This document shows positions 1-9,575 of a DNA stretch of 64,000 nucleotides, piece after piece (within the stretch, counting starts at the first letter, position 1; each line of letters opens with the position of its first letter). The position numbers and the translations under genes are program-made. The notes under the pieces are model-generated. The model was not told the origin of the DNA. It saw only the letters and a program-made list of their open reading frames with translations, and ran no database searches. The stretch is from Bradyrhizobium sp. CB1717. GTDB taxonomy: Bacteria > Pseudomonadota > Alphaproteobacteria > Rhizobiales > Xanthobacteraceae. The DNA lies in NCBI RefSeq assembly GCF_029714325.1, contig NZ_CP121666.1:5084001-5148000 (forward strand), in the 5' to 3' direction.

Positions 1-909
1 CACCTGCACGCGGATCACGGCCTGCCCGCCCGCGGGCGACTCCGCCACGATCCGGCTCGCCAGCGAGACCGGCAGGCTGTCGCCGACCACTTCGGCCAGG
101 AAGGACTGCGTGATCGGATGTCTGGGATGGGTGAAGATGTCGGCGACATGGCCGCTCTCGACGACGTGGCCGGCATCGAGCACCACCACTTCCTTGGCGA
201 GCTGGCGCACCACGGACATTTCGTGGGTGATGAGCACGATGGTGACCCCGAGCTCGCGGTTGATGTTGGCGAGCAGATCGAGGATCGCGCGCGTGGTCTG
301 CGGGTCGAGCGCCGAGGTCGCCTCATCCGACAGCAGCACGCTCGGCCGCGTCGCCAGGGCTCGCGCGATGCCGACGCGCTGCTTCTGGCCGCCGGAGAGC
401 TCGGAAGGGTAGCGGTCGTGCTTGTCCGCGATGCCGACCAGCGCGAGCAGCTCGGTCACCCGGGCCTTGATATCGGCCCTGGCCCAGCCGGCGATCTCGA
501 GCGGCAGCGCGATGTTGTCGGCCGCGGTGCGCGAGGACAGCAGGTTGAAGTGCTGGAAGATCATGCCGATCGAGCGCTGCGCCAGCCGCAACTCGCGCCC
601 AGCCAGGGCCGAGATGTCCCTGTTGTCCACGATCACGCGGCCTGTGGTCGGCTTCTCCAGCCCGTTGATCAGGCGCACCAGGCTCGACTTGCCGGCGCCG
701 GAGCGGCCGATCACACCGGTGATGGAACCGCGCGGAATGGCGAAGTCGATGTTTTGCAGCGCGTTGACGCCGGGCTTGCCGCGATAGGCCGGATAGGTCT
801 TCGAGATGCTTTCGAAACGGACCATCGCGTCCGGCTCGGTCGCAGCGGGTGAAATCGCTTCAAGCGTGTCGATCGGCTGTCCGATCGCGAGCGATTGGTG
901 GGCGTTCAT
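1..909 (-). CDS. metN: methionine ABC transporter ATP-binding protein MetN (partial, C-terminus beyond window)
   Basis: ATPase subunit of a D/L-methionine importer working with MetI (permease) and MetQ (binding protein). Reading leftward, the frame is open to base 1, so the C-terminal NIL regulatory domain is outside the window. Visible are Walker [10 protein letters not shown] (about residues 68-76), a Q-loop (FQHFNLLS), the signature LSGGQ (about 171-175), Walker B ending in SDEATSALD and the switch histidine in LITHE. The insertion between Walker A and signature and the ALDPQTT sequence fit MetN better than other amino-acid ATPases. I prefer the ATG at 909, which has AAGG upstream; an in-frame ATG at 924 is the alternative. 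No SAM-II riboswitch was recognised upstream. Family is clear; substrate is inferred from family. Confidence 0.85.
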   Translation of the reverse strand, partial: MNAHQSLAIGQPIDTLEAISPAATEPDAMVRFESISKTYPAYRGKPGVNALQNIDFAIPRGSITGVIGRSGAGKSSLVRLINGLEKPTTGRVIVDNRDISALAGRELRLAQRSIGMIFQHFNLLSSRTAADNIALPLEIAGWARADIKARVTELLALVGIADKHDRYPSELSGGQKQRVGIARALATRPSVLLSDEATSALDPQTTRAILDLLANINRELGVTIVLITHEMSVVRQLAKEVVVLDAGHVVESGHVADIFTHPRHPITQSFLAEVVGDSLPVSLASRIVAESPAGGQAVIRVQV

Positions 910-1142
910 GGCGGCGGCCTTCATGCACAATAGTTCGCGTTCCCCGGGGCACGGGAACCGGGTCGCATCGAGCGACGGGGAGTGAAACGTCGGCGAGGGT
1001 CCGGAAGGAACGCGCTGCACCGCAGCACGCACCATCGCCTTTTCCGGTCTTTCTTGCAATTTCAGATATTTGACGGGAGTTGGACGAAGATTTCCCGATC
1101 CCTCCCCGGAGAAGAATATTCCTCCGCCGACTCCCGCCCGGC

Positions 1143-2615
1143 TCACCGCATCTGCAACCAGGGCAGAACAATCAAGAGCAGGCCGGCGAAATAGAGCAGC
1201 CCGAAGATCAGCCCAAAGCCCCAAAACTGGCCCTTCCCGATATATCCGCTGCCGAAATACATCGGCGCCGGCCCGGTCGCATAAGGCGAGATCACGCCCA
1301 TCAGGCCGAGCGAATACATGCAGAGCATCGCGAGTGTGGTGACCGGCAGACCAGGGATGCCCGATCCGACCGCGAGCACCACCGGCAGCACGGCGGCGGC
1401 GTGCGAGGTGATGCTCGAGAAGAAATAGTGGATCCAGAAGAACAGCGCGACCAGGAGCAGCATCGCGGTAAAGGGCGAGAGCCCGGCGAGCGGTTTTGCG
1501 TATTCGGTCGCGAACCATTTGATGAAGCCGATCTCGTTGAGGCCCGAGGCCAGCGTCAGCAGCGAGGTGAAATAGAAGAACACCTCCCAGGCGCTTTTCT
1601 CGCTGACGATGTCGGCGAACTCGATCACGCCGGTCACCAGCATCAGGGAGATCACGATGAACACGACGGTGGTGGCGTTGACGAAGTTGGAGCCGATACC
1701 GGGAACGTGGATGTCCGGGCTCGAGCCCGCGATCCACAGGAACATCGCCAGCACGATCAGGGCCAGCATGATCCACTCGTTGCGCGACATCGGGCCCATC
1801 TCGCTGAGCTCCTTCGCCGCCCATTCGGTGATCTCCGGGCTGCGCTTCACCTCGGGCCGGCAGACCAGATAGCTGAGCAGAGGCACGACGATCATGAGAA
1901 GAAGCCCGAGCGGGGCAAAGCCCATGAACCATTGCGCCCAGCTCACCTCGACGCCGACGGTCTTCTTGGCGATCGCCAGCGCCGCCGCATTGGGCGCGAG
2001 CGCGGTGAAGAACAGCGAGCTGGTGATCGCGGTCGCGGCGAAGGCGGTCCACATCACGTAGGTGCCGATCTTGCCGGCGGTCGGACCGGGCTCCGAGCCG
2101 TAGATGCGCGGGATGTTGCTGATGATGGGATAGACGATGCCGCCGCTGCGCGCGGTGTTGGAGGGCGTCGCCGGCGCGAGCAGGAAGTCCGACATCGCGA
2201 CCGCATAGCCGAGGCCGAGCGTGTTGCGGCCGAGCCGCTGCACCAGCACAAGCGCGATACGCCGGCCGAGCTGGCTCTTGCGGTAACCGATCGAGAACAC
2301 GAAGGCGCCGACGATCAGCCACACCGTGCTCTCGGCAAAACCCGCCAGCATCCAGCGCAGCGATTTGCCGGGATCGGGATCGATATAGCCGGCGACGCCT
2401 GCGACCGTCAGGCCGATGAAGCCGACCGCGCCGACCGGCATCGATTCCAGGATGAGCCCGGTGATGACGGCCGCGAAAACGGCAAAATAGTGCCACTGAT
2501 TGACGTTGAGCCCCGTGGGCACGGGCCACACATAGATCGCCAGCCACACCACGAGCGGCGCGATCAGCTTCCAGCGAAACCCTTTTGCTTCAGGCGCCTG
2601 CGAACCAGCGGCCAT
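1143..2615 (-). CDS. DASS-family (SLC13/CitT-like) anion:sodium symporter or dicarboxylate translocator
   Basis: Integral membrane carrier of 490 residues with about 12 hydrophobic segments, a typical length for the divalent anion:Na+ symporter family. The motif [13 protein letters not shown] near residue 155 is the conserved loop shared by CitT/2-oxoglutarate-malate translocators, and [13 protein letters not shown] in the second half is the matching inverted-repeat motif. Likely substrates are C4-dicarboxylates, citrate or 2-oxoglutarate; the sequence does not say which. It lies between metN and an exported protein, all on the minus strand, with gaps over 140 bases, so it is probably transcribed alone. 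Confidence 0.88.
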   Translation of the reverse strand: MAAGSQAPEAKGFRWKLIAPLVVWLAIYVWPVPTGLNVNQWHYFAVFAAVITGLILESMPVGAVGFIGLTVAGVAGYIDPDPGKSLRWMLAGFAESTVWLIVGAFVFSIGYRKSQLGRRIALVLVQRLGRNTLGLGYAVAMSDFLLAPATPSNTARSGGIVYPIISNIPRIYGSEPGPTAGKIGTYVMWTAFAATAITSSLFFTALAPNAAALAIAKKTVGVEVSWAQWFMGFAPLGLLLMIVVPLLSYLVCRPEVKRSPEITEWAAKELSEMGPMSRNEWIMLALIVLAMFLWIAGSSPDIHVPGIGSNFVNATTVVFIVISLMLVTGVIEFADIVSEKSAWEVFFYFTSLLTLASGLNEIGFIKWFATEYAKPLAGLSPFTAMLLLVALFFWIHYFFSSITSHAAAVLPVVLAVGSGIPGLPVTTLAMLCMYSLGLMGVISPYATGPAPMYFGSGYIGKGQFWGFGLIFGLLYFAGLLLIVLPWLQMR

Positions 2616-2757
2616 GGGCCCTCCCCTCGATTGCCGTCACATCGTGCGCCCGTTGGCCGGGCCGTTCTTGTCCCAGCTCGGCGTATACGAACTGTCCGCA
2701 GCGCGATCAATGGCCAGACTCGGGTTCTGTCGCTCCGCGCCCGATTTTTCCGTGGGC

Positions 2758-3516
2758 TCACAAATGCCCGGTGCGCCGATGCTCCGGCTCACTGCCGTGG
2801 ACCGGAAATCGGATGGTGGTGCCGATGGTGATCCAGTTGGCGTTCTCGCCGGTGATGTTGCGGCCGTAGATCGCGTCGACGGAGAATATCTCGTTCGGCC
2901 GGTAGCGCACGCCGGTCTGAAAGCGCGGCTGCACGACGCTCGCGGACTCGGCGGCGCCGGCCTGCCCAAAGGCCTCGATGGTCCACTGCAACGTGTCGGT
3001 GAACTTCCAGTCGAAGCCGATGCCGTAGGTCAGGTAGTGGCGATCGACGGTGCGATCCCAGAGCCAGCCGCCATTGACGTTGACGCGCATGGTCTCGGAC
3101 AGGCGAAAGGTCGCAGGTATGACGGCAAAGGCGGTCAGCGCCTCGCCGGTCGCCACGTCGAACGAGCCACCGCCATAAGCCGACAATCCCCACCGCCCGA
3201 CCCCGGTCGGTATGAAATTCGTCTTGGCTTTTGGGGCCACCGTCGTGCTCCAGTCGCCATCGCTGCGGCCACGGATGGTCTGCATGCTCAATTCGATCGG
3301 CCTGAAGGGATCGACGACGCAAGAGGGATTTGCGACCGCCAGGAAATCGGTGTTGCTCGCCGCCGACATCCAGCTTTCGACCTTGCAGGAGCCGACCTCG
3401 GAGATGTCGGCGGCATCCACCGCATAGGCGCCATTCGCGGCGCGCGCATCCTGCGCCGCAAGTGCGACAAGAGCCGCAATTGCTGCGGTTATTCCCGTTC
3501 GTCCAGCCAAGCCCAT
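2758..3516 (-). CDS. exported protein of unknown function, possible small outer-membrane beta-barrel
   Basis: A 252-residue protein starting with a basic, hydrophobic signal sequence (cleavage probably after AQDARA, about residue 26). The mature part is rich in alternating aromatic/polar strands ([36 protein letters not shown]), the pattern of outer-membrane beta-barrels, though the last residues ([10 protein letters not shown]) lack the usual terminal aromatic. It is divergent from the nitrile hydratase operon, with only 62 bases between the two start codons, so the promoters must be adjacent. I do not recognise a named family. Confidence 0.7.
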   Translation of the reverse strand: MGLAGRTGITAAIAALVALAAQDARAANGAYAVDAADISEVGSCKVESWMSAASNTDFLAVANPSCVVDPFRPIELSMQTIRGRSDGDWSTTVAPKAKTNFIPTGVGRWGLSAYGGGSFDVATGEALTAFAVIPATFRLSETMRVNVNGGWLWDRTVDRHYLTYGIGFDWKFTDTLQWTIEAFGQAGAAESASVVQPRFQTGVRYRPNEIFSVDAIYGRNITGENANWITIGTTIRFPVHGSEPEHRRTGHL

Positions 3517-3578
3517 GGCACGATGTTAGCAGAGTCTTCGCCTCGACAAGGCCCGGATTCTGGGACTATCTTCGCGCC

Positions 3579-4205
3579 ATGAGCGAGCATCATCACGACC
3601 ACGATCACGACCATTCCGAGCTGTCCGAGACCGAGCTGCGCGTGCGCGCGCTCGAGACGATCCTGACCGAAAAAGGCTATGTCGAGCCGGCCGCGCTCGA
3701 TGCCATCATCCAGGCCTACGAGACCAAGATCGGCCCGCATAACGGCGCGCGCGTCGTCGCCAAGGCCTGGACCGATCCGGCGTTCAAGCAGGCGCTGCTG
3801 GAGGATGGCTCCAAGGCGATCGGCACGCTCGGTCATGTCAGCCGCGTCGGCGATCATCTCGTCGTGGTCGAGAACACGCCAGAGCGACACAACATGGTCG
3901 TGTGCACGCTGTGCTCCTGCTACCCCTGGGAAATGCTGGGGCTGCCGCCGGTCTGGTACAAGGCTGCGCCCTATCGTTCGCGCGCAGTGAAGGACCCGCG
4001 CGGCGTGCTCGCCGATTTCGACGTGACCCTGCCGAAAGACATCGAGATCCGGGTCTGGGACTCCACAGCCGAGACCCGCTTCCTGGTGCTGCCGATGCGG
4101 CCCGCGGGCACCGAAGGCTGGAGCGAGGAGCAGCTCGCCGAGCTCGTCACGCGCGATTCCATGATCGGGACCGGCTTTCCCAGGACGCCGGGAGCGCCGT
4201 CATGA
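3579..4205 (+). CDS. nthA: nitrile hydratase alpha subunit, cobalt type
   Basis: Catalytic subunit of nitrile hydratase (nitrile + water to amide), 208 residues. The metal claw [10 protein letters not shown] is present around residue 109; Thr between the first cysteines (CTLC) marks the non-corrin cobalt class, where the iron class has Ser. The second and third cysteines are the ones normally oxidised to sulfinic/sulfenic acids. LGLPPVWYK follows, as in the family. The N-terminus ([14 protein letters not shown]) is strikingly histidine/aspartate-rich, which could help gather metal. The ATG at 3579 has only a weak ribosome binding site but is the only start fitting family length. The stop overlaps the beta-subunit start (ATGA). 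Confidence 0.95.
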   Translation: MSEHHHDHDHDHSELSETELRVRALETILTEKGYVEPAALDAIIQAYETKIGPHNGARVVAKAWTDPAFKQALLEDGSKAIGTLGHVSRVGDHLVVVENTPERHNMVVCTLCSCYPWEMLGLPPVWYKAAPYRSRAVKDPRGVLADFDVTLPKDIEIRVWDSTAETRFLVLPMRPAGTEGWSEEQLAELVTRDSMIGTGFPRTPGAPS

Positions 4206-4861
4206 ACGGCGTGCACGACATGGGCGGCATGGACGGGTTCGGCAAGGTCGAGCCCGAGCCGAACGAGCCGATGTTTCACGAGGAATGGGAGTCGCGCGTG
4301 CTGGCCATGGTGCGCGCGATGGGCGCGGCCGGCGCCTTCAACATCGACACCTCGCGCTTCTATCGCGAGACGCTGCCGCCGCACGTCTATCTCTCGAGCT
4401 CTTATTACAAGAAATGGTTTCTCGGGCTCGAGGAGATGCTGATCGAGAAGGGCTACCTCACAAGGGAGGAAGTTGCTGCCGGTCACGCGATGCAACCGGC
4501 CAAGGCACTCAAGCATGGCAAGTTCGATCTCGCCAACGTCGAGCGCGTAATGGTGCGTGGCAAGTTCGCCCGCCCTGCCCCGGCCCCCGCCAAGTTCAAT
4601 ATCGGTGACCGCGTGCGTGCCAAGAACATCCATCCGGCGACCCACACGCGGCTGCCGCGCTATGTCCGCGGCCATGTCGGCGTGGTCGAGTTGAATCACG
4701 GCTGCCACGTGTTCCCGGATTCCGCGGCGATGGAGCTCGGCGAGAATCCGCAATGGCTCTACACGGTCGTGTTCGAAGGCCGCGATCTCTGGGGCGAGGA
4801 CGGCGATCCGACGCTGAAGGTCTCGATCGACGCGTTCGAGCCCTATCTGGATCCGGCGTAA
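4202..4861 (+). CDS. nthB: nitrile hydratase beta subunit
   Basis: Partner subunit completing the alpha-beta nitrile hydratase, 219 residues. The N-terminus [16 protein letters not shown] is the family hallmark; the C-terminal SH3-like half carries [23 protein letters not shown] and [10 protein letters not shown], both conserved. It starts four bases inside nthA and its stop overlaps the next start (TAATG), so the three genes are translationally coupled. The order alpha-beta-accessory is typical of cobalt enzymes (iron types often have a separate, larger activator). No amidase or nitrile transporter follows within this window. Confidence 0.95.
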   Translation: MNGVHDMGGMDGFGKVEPEPNEPMFHEEWESRVLAMVRAMGAAGAFNIDTSRFYRETLPPHVYLSSSYYKKWFLGLEEMLIEKGYLTREEVAAGHAMQPAKALKHGKFDLANVERVMVRGKFARPAPAPAKFNIGDRVRAKNIHPATHTRLPRYVRGHVGVVELNHGCHVFPDSAAMELGENPQWLYTVVFEGRDLWGEDGDPTLKVSIDAFEPYLDPA

Positions 4862-5241
4862 TGAGTGGTAGCGCTGCTGCCGCCGCGACGGCGGCCATTC
4901 CAAGCATTCCCCGCGATGACGACGGCCCGGTGTTCCGCGCGCCCTGGGAGGCGCATGCGTTCGCGATGGCGTTGACGCTCCACGAGCGTGGTGTGTTCAC
5001 CTGGCCGGAATGGGCCGCAGCCTTGGCCTCCGAGATCAAGCGTGCGCAGGCCGCTGGTGATCCTGATACGGGCGAGACCTACTATCTGCACTGGCTTGCC
5101 ACGCTGGAGGGCCTCGTCGCGCGGAAAGGCGTCGCCTCGATGGAAACGCTGCATCGCTATCGCGACGCCTGGGACCACGCGGCGGATCGCACGCCGCACG
5201 GCAAGCCGATCGAGCTTAGGCCGGAGGATTTTGCGGGGTAG
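4861..5241 (+). CDS. nitrile hydratase accessory protein (P14K/NhlE-like cobalt maturation factor)
   Basis: A 126-residue protein resembling the N-terminal half of nitrile hydratase beta subunits (FRAPWEAHAFAMALTLHERGVFTWPEWAAAL, given here only as position about 25-55, key residues W29, F34, W48). In cobalt enzymes such small proteins form a complex with the alpha subunit and deliver cobalt by exchanging places with the apo-alpha subunit. It overlaps the beta gene by one base (TAATG) and is the last gene of the operon; a palindromic repeat element follows 10 bases after its stop. Function comes from homology and position. Confidence 0.88.
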   Translation: MSGSAAAAATAAIPSIPRDDDGPVFRAPWEAHAFAMALTLHERGVFTWPEWAAALASEIKRAQAAGDPDTGETYYLHWLATLEGLVARKGVASMETLHRYRDAWDHAADRTPHGKPIELRPEDFAG

Positions 5242-5251
5242 CTGCCTCACC

Positions 5252-5338
5252 CGTCATTGCGAGCGCAGCGAAGCAATCCAGAATCCTTCCACGGCGGCAG
5301 TCTGGATTGCTTCGTCGCAAGGGCTCCTCGCAATGACG
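5252..5338. repeat. palindromic repeat element, family A (copy 1)
   Basis: An 87-base interrupted palindrome beginning cgtcattgcgagcg and ending ctcgcaatgacg, with inner arms gaagcaatccaga / tctggattgcttcg. A near-identical copy lies at 42483-42568 and a shortened one at 56249-56300. It sits between the convergent nitrile hydratase operon and queC, where it could also act as a transcription end. I recall such elements as abundant in Bradyrhizobium. Confidence 0.85.
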
Positions 5339-5352
5339 GCGGAGAGAGACGC

Positions 5353-6066
5353 CTACCTCCCCGCCACATACTCCCGCCACCCCCTCGCCCGCAAACTGCA
5401 GGCCGGGCACTCCCCGCACCCATATCCCCAGTCGTGCTGCGCGCCGCGTTCGCCGAGATAGCAGGTGTGGGACTGCTCGCGAATGAGGTCGACCAGCCCG
5501 TCGCCGCCGAGATCATGCGCCAGCTTCCAGGTCGCGGCCTTGTCGATCCACATCAGCGGCGTGTGCAGTTCGAAGGGCCTGGCCAGGCCGAGCGAGAGCG
5601 CGGCCTGCATGGCGCGGATGGTCTCGTCGCGGCAATCGGGATAGCCGGAATAGTCGGTCTCGCACATGCCGCCGACGATGTGGGTGATGCCGCGCCGGTA
5701 AGCCAGGGCGGCGGCGAAGGTGAGGAACACGAGGTTGCGGCCCGGCACGAACGTGTTGGGCAGGCCATCGGCCCCCATCGCGATCGCGACATCGCGGGTC
5801 AGCGCCGTCTCCGACACCGCCGCCAGCGTCGGGATCGACAGCGTATGGCTCTCGCCGAGCTTTGCGGCCCAATCGGCGCGCAGGCCCTTGATGCCGTCGA
5901 ACAGGCGGTCGCGGCAGGCGAGCTCAATGGCGTGGCGCTGGCCGTACTCGAACCCCAACATCTCCACGCGGGCAAAGCGGTTCAGCGCCCAGGCGAGACA
6001 GGTGGTGGAATCCTGGCCGCCGGAGAACAGCACCAGCGCGGTTTGCGAGGAAAATGCGTCACTCAT
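5353..6066 (-). CDS. queC: 7-cyano-7-deazaguanine synthase QueC
   Basis: Converts 7-carboxy-7-deazaguanine to preQ0 with ATP and ammonia in queuosine synthesis. The N-terminus has the PP-loop [12 protein letters not shown] (residues about 11-22); the C-terminus carries the zinc site [24 protein letters not shown], seen as C-x(16)-CGxCxxC-type cysteines near residues 205-226. Length 237 residues is normal. The ATG at 6066 is the start that puts the PP-loop in its usual place; the frame stays open upstream but without family similarity. Other queuosine genes are not nearby. It is divergent from mazG, 126 bases away. Confidence 0.95.
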   Translation of the reverse strand: MSDAFSSQTALVLFSGGQDSTTCLAWALNRFARVEMLGFEYGQRHAIELACRDRLFDGIKGLRADWAAKLGESHTLSIPTLAAVSETALTRDVAIAMGADGLPNTFVPGRNLVFLTFAAALAYRRGITHIVGGMCETDYSGYPDCRDETIRAMQAALSLGLARPFELHTPLMWIDKAATWKLAHDLGGDGLVDLIREQSHTCYLGERGAQHDWGYGCGECPACSLRARGWREYVAGR

Positions 6067-6192
6067 GTCCCGCGCTTTAGCACTGCGCACCTCGCCCGCC
6101 AATCGGTGGAAATTGGCCTGTTCCGTATGCCGGCGCTGGGAACGGCGGCCCGCTTTTGGCATAAGGCTTTGGACCCAGGAGACTGCCCCGCA

Positions 6193-7011
6193 ATGACCCC
6201 TTCCCGCGACATTTCCCGCCTGATCGAGATCATGGCGGCGCTGCGCACGCCGGTGACCGGCTGCCCCTGGGACCTCGAGCAGGATTTTGCGACGATCGCG
6301 CCCTACACGATCGAGGAGGCCTATGAGGTGGTCGACGCCATCACCCGCGGCGATCTCGACGATCTCAGAGAGGAGCTCGGCGATCTCCTGCTCCAGGTCG
6401 TGTTCCACGCCCAGATGGCGTCAGAGCAGAACGCCTTCGCTTTTGGAGATGTCGTCGAGGCCATCACCCGCAAGATGATCCGGCGTCATCCGCATGTCTT
6501 TGCCGACAAGGACGGCAATCTGGCATCGCACCACGTCAAGGAAGTCTGGGACCGGATCAAGGCGGAGGAGAAGGCCGAGCGCGCCGCACGCCGGCCGCCA
6601 GAGGACGTGCCGGAGCATAAGTCACTGCTTGCAGGCGTGAAGGCCGGCCAGCCCGCCTTGACCCGCGCCATGGAGCTTCAGCGCAAGGCCTCCACGGTCG
6701 GCTTCGACTGGAACGACCCGCGCGCGGTCCTGCAAAAGATCCGTGAGGAAGCCGACGAGATCGAGGCTGCGCTCGACCGCAACGACAAGCAGGAGATCGC
6801 CGAAGAGACCGGCGATCTGATGTTCGCCCTCGTCAACCTCGCCCGCCACGTCGATGCCGATCCGGAAGCCGCACTGCGCGCGACCAACGCGAAGTTCGAG
6901 CGGCGCTTTGCCTATATCGAGCAGGCGCTGGAGGCGCAGGGCCGGACGCTCGAGCAGGCCTCGCTGCCGGAGATGGACGCGCTGTGGAATGCGGCGAAGA
7001 CCGCCACCTGA
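6193..7011 (+). CDS. mazG: nucleoside triphosphate pyrophosphohydrolase MazG
   Basis: Hydrolyses NTPs to NMPs and pyrophosphate, cleaning damaged nucleotides and modulating stringent-response signals. It is 272 residues with two MazG repeats: the first has [22 protein letters not shown] and the metal-binding [14 protein letters not shown] (E-x2-E...D pattern), the second [10 protein letters not shown] and [19 protein letters not shown] at 6193 gives the conserved N-terminus; the open frame upstream is not similar to anything. In related bacteria mazG follows hflX; here it lies nearby but on the opposite strand with a GNAT gene between. No toxin gene accompanies it. Confidence 0.95.
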   Translation: MTPSRDISRLIEIMAALRTPVTGCPWDLEQDFATIAPYTIEEAYEVVDAITRGDLDDLREELGDLLLQVVFHAQMASEQNAFAFGDVVEAITRKMIRRHPHVFADKDGNLASHHVKEVWDRIKAEEKAERAARRPPEDVPEHKSLLAGVKAGQPALTRAMELQRKASTVGFDWNDPRAVLQKIREEADEIEAALDRNDKQEIAEETGDLMFALVNLARHVDADPEAALRATNAKFERRFAYIEQALEAQGRTLEQASLPEMDALWNAAKTAT

Positions 7012-7025
7012 TATAAGGACGCGCA

Positions 7026-7484
7026 GTGGACATCAGGCAGGACGATCCGAAGGCGCCACACGTCGCCGAGTTGCTGACGCATCATCTGGAGGAGCTCCGC
7101 AGCGTCATGGGCGAACACGCGAAGGCGCTCGATGCGAGCGGTCTTTCGGCTCCGAGCGTGACGTTCTGGACAGCCTGGCAGGACGGTGTGCTAGCTGGCT
7201 TCGGCGCCCTGAAGCAGCTGGATGATACGCATGGCGAGGTGAAGTCGATGCGCGCCGCACCTACTGCACGGCGGACCGGTGTCGGGCGCACGATCCTGCA
7301 ACACATCATTGCCGAGGGCCGCAAGCGAGGATATGGGCGCCTCAGCCTGGAGACGGGCACGGCACCGCTACATGCGCCTGCAATCGCGCTGTACCGCAGC
7401 GCCGGCTTCGTATCCTGCGAGCCGTTCGCCGACTATCAGGCGAGCCCGCACAACCAGTTCATGAGCCTCGACCTGTGCAGATGA
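7026..7484 (+). CDS. GNAT-family N-acetyltransferase
   Basis: A 152-residue acetyl-CoA-dependent acyltransferase. The acetyl-CoA loop appears as RRTGVGRTILQHI (about residues 82-94, RxxGxG pattern) followed by LSLETG and ALYRSAGF, standard for the fold. It starts with GTG at 7026, preceded by AAGGA at good spacing, 14 bases after the mazG stop, so the two are probably co-transcribed. The substrate cannot be told from sequence; it resembles the small YsnE-like branch. It converges on hflX with a palindromic repeat in between. Confidence 0.85.
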   Translation: MDIRQDDPKAPHVAELLTHHLEELRSVMGEHAKALDASGLSAPSVTFWTAWQDGVLAGFGALKQLDDTHGEVKSMRAAPTARRTGVGRTILQHIIAEGRKRGYGRLSLETGTAPLHAPAIALYRSAGFVSCEPFADYQASPHNQFMSLDLCR

Positions 7485-7505
7485 CTTTCTACATGCGCCG
7501 CCGCC

Positions 7506-7641
7506 GTCGTCCTGGCGAAAGCCAGGACCCATTACCCCACAAGGTAATTTGGCGAAGGCTCGAAGTTTGATATTCGCCGGTACGGCGATCGCCTGCCTCG
7601 ATAGATCACGCGGTATGGGTCCTGGCATTCGCCAGGACGAC
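7506..7641. repeat. palindromic repeat element, family B
   Basis: Arms of about 30 bases, 7506-7536 and 7612-7641, are near-perfect inverted copies (gtcgtcctggcgaaagccag and its complement with one changed base), separated by 75 bases. The right arm ends exactly on the hflX stop codon. Each arm is also a small hairpin in itself (cctggcgaaagccagg). It fills the gap between the convergent GNAT gene and hflX and may serve as a terminator for both. Confidence 0.8.
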
Positions 7642-9026
7642 TATGGGGCCGACAGATGCGGCACGGCGTCGAACCTGTTCACCACGATATCCCGCTTGGT
7701 CTCGTCTACCCGCACGGTCATGTCGAAGCGGCCGTCGTGCAGCTCTTTCGCCAGCACCTCGGAATTGCGGTGCAGCCAGCTGATGCCGGCGCCGTCGGCG
7801 GCGTCGATGGAGAGATCGAGCGTGGTGCGCTTGGCGGCTAGGCGCTCCTCGATCGCGGCGAGCAGTGCGTCGATGCCCTCGCCCGACACGGCGGAGACGA
7901 GCATCGCCGGATGATCCTCCGGCCTGCGGGCGGCGATGTTCAGAAGCTCCTCGCGCTGCTGGACGTCGTAACGGTCGATCTTGTTCCAGACCTCGATGAT
8001 GCGGCCCGAGTCATCGGGATTGATGCCGAGCTGGCGCAGCACGGCGTCGACGTCGCTCTGCTGTGCCTCGGCATCCTCATGCGAGATGTCGCGGACATGC
8101 AGGATGACGTCGGCCTCCAGCACCTCCTCCAGCGTGGCGCGGAAGGCGGCGACGAGCTGGGTCGGTAGGTTGGAGATGAAGCCGACGGTGTCGGACAGCA
8201 TCGCCTTGCCGCCATGCGGCAGGTTGAGCGCGCGCAGGGTCGGGTCGAGGGTTGCGAACAGCATGTCGGCGGCCTGCACGTCCGCGCGGGTCAGGCGGTT
8301 GAACAGCGTCGACTTGCCGGCATTGGTGTAGCCGACCAGCGCGACCACGCGATACGGCACGCGCTGCCGTCCGGCGCGATGCAGCCGCCGCGTCGCCTGC
8401 ACCTTCTTCAGCTCACTCTCGAGCTTGGTGATGCGCTCCTGGATCAGGCGGCGGTCGGCCTCGATCTGGGTCTCGCCGGGACCGCCCATGAATCCAAAGC
8501 CGCCGCGCTGGCGTTCGAGATGGGTCCAGGATCGCACCAGGCGCGAGCGCTGGTAATTGAGATGCGCGAGCTCGACCTGGAGCGAGCCCTCCTTGGTCTT
8601 GGCGCGGCGGCCGAAGATTTCCAGGATGAGACCGGTGCGGTCGAGCACCTTGGCGTGCAGCTCCTTCTCGAGATTGCGCTGCTGGATCGGCGCCAGCGCG
8701 CAATCCATCACCACGAGCTCGACGTCGAGGCTCTTGGCTAGCGCTGCGATCTCCTCGACCTTGCCCTTCCCGATATAGGTGGCGGGCCGGATCTGACTGA
8801 TCGGCGCGATGATCGCATCGGCGATGACAAGGTCGATCGCGCGCGCGAGGCCCGCGGCTTCATCAAGCCGGGCCTCGGCGTCGCGTTGGACATAACTTTC
8901 CGATTGCGCGTCGGCACTTCCCGCGCGCACTCGCAAATAGGGACCGATGACAAGCACCCGCCCCGTCTGCTTAGCCCCTGCCGACCGCGGACGGTCGGCG
9001 TCCCCGTCGAAATTCCGGGGTTCCAA
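7641..9026 (-). CDS. hflX: ribosome-associated GTPase HflX
   Basis: GTPase that splits stalled or hibernating 70S ribosomes. The 461-residue protein has the HflX N-terminal domain (IGKGKVEEI, GFMGGPGETQIE linker) and a G domain with G1 GYTNAGKSTLFN, G3 DTVGFI and G4 WNKID. The start is TTG at 9026, 11 bases after the hfq stop; the next in-frame starts are GTG codons inside conserved sequence, so TTG is preferred. Downstream of hfq in the ntr-hfq-hflX arrangement common in Rhizobiales. The stop abuts a palindromic repeat. Confidence 0.95.
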   Translation of the reverse strand: MEPRNFDGDADRPRSAGAKQTGRVLVIGPYLRVRAGSADAQSESYVQRDAEARLDEAAGLARAIDLVIADAIIAPISQIRPATYIGKGKVEEIAALAKSLDVELVVMDCALAPIQQRNLEKELHAKVLDRTGLILEIFGRRAKTKEGSLQVELAHLNYQRSRLVRSWTHLERQRGGFGFMGGPGETQIEADRRLIQERITKLESELKKVQATRRLHRAGRQRVPYRVVALVGYTNAGKSTLFNRLTRADVQAADMLFATLDPTLRALNLPHGGKAMLSDTVGFISNLPTQLVAAFRATLEEVLEADVILHVRDISHEDAEAQQSDVDAVLRQLGINPDDSGRIIEVWNKIDRYDVQQREELLNIAARRPEDHPAMLVSAVSGEGIDALLAAIEERLAAKRTTLDLSIDAADGAGISWLHRNSEVLAKELHDGRFDMTVRVDETKRDIVVNRFDAVPHLSAP

Positions 9027-9037
9027 TCAGATCACTC

Positions 9038-9286
9038 TCAAGCCGGCTGATCCTCGCCGCCTTCGAACAACTGGATGGGCGCGCCCGGCATGATGGTCGA
9101 GATCGCATGCTTGTAGACAAGCTGCGAGTGACCGTCGCGCCGAAGCAGCAAACAGAAATTGTCGAACCAGGTCACGATGCCCTGGAGCTTCACTCCGTTG
9201 ACCAGAAAGATCGTCAGTGGCGTCTTGGTTTTGCGAACGTGATTAAGGAAGGTGTCCTGCAGGTTTTGTGCGCGGTCTGCCGCCAT
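9038..9286 (-). CDS. hfq: RNA chaperone Hfq
   Basis: Hexameric Sm-like chaperone pairing small RNAs with mRNAs and needed for nifA expression in rhizobia. The 82-residue protein has Sm1 ([20 protein letters not shown]) and the Sm2 signature YKHAIST; it has the short acidic C-tail (FEGGEDQPA) typical of alphaproteobacteria. ATG at 9286. It has its own likely promoter (9406-9434) and is followed by hflX after 11 bases, so the two form an operon distinct from ntrYX. Confidence 0.97.
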   Translation of the reverse strand: MAADRAQNLQDTFLNHVRKTKTPLTIFLVNGVKLQGIVTWFDNFCLLLRRDGHSQLVYKHAISTIMPGAPIQLFEGGEDQPA

Positions 9287-9405
9287 TGTTTTTTTCTCGC
9301 TTTGAGTTTCTTTTTATTGCGCCGGATGCGGCCCTCTTTGTGAAATTCGGGGCCTCTTCCGGTTGCCGCTCCTCATGAGATCCCCCTCGGAGGAACAGCG
9401 GTTCG

Positions 9406-9434
9406 ATTAGAGGACAGGTCGGGTTATTAGGCAA
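9406..9434 (-). promoter_or_regulatory. candidate sigma70 promoter of hfq-hflX
   Basis: On the minus strand TTGCCT (9429-9434) and TCTAAT (9406-9411) are separated by exactly 17 bases, in a stretch richer in AT than its surroundings. Transcription would start near 9399, giving a leader of about 113 bases before the hfq ATG. Confidence 0.5.
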
Positions 9435-9575
9435 GCCGCTTCACGCGGCAGCCCGTGCTCTATTGCCCCGAAAAACTACGGAAATCGATGATTTTCCTCG
9501 TTTATCCCTGACGAGCGGCCGCGATGTCGCGGCGTTTTCTGTATGCCGACCGGTATCCACTTCACTCGGAACGTT

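Noticed and set aside
925..1142. Possible SAM-II riboswitch before metN
   Set aside because: The leader has GC-rich hairpins but I could not find the SAM-II conserved core or pseudoknot.
1080..2831. A 583-codon open frame on the plus strand opposite the DASS transporter
   Set aside because: High-GC shadow frame: rich in Arg/His/Asp/Gly, no domain, while the minus-strand frame is a recognisable transporter. The same holds for long plus-strand frames opposite ntrY, valS and the RND genes.
9518..9538. Terminator-like hairpin GCCGCG-atgt-CGCGGC followed by GTTTTC on the plus strand
   Set aside because: Its T-run faces the plus strand, where no gene ends nearby; ntrX and hfq are on the minus strand.
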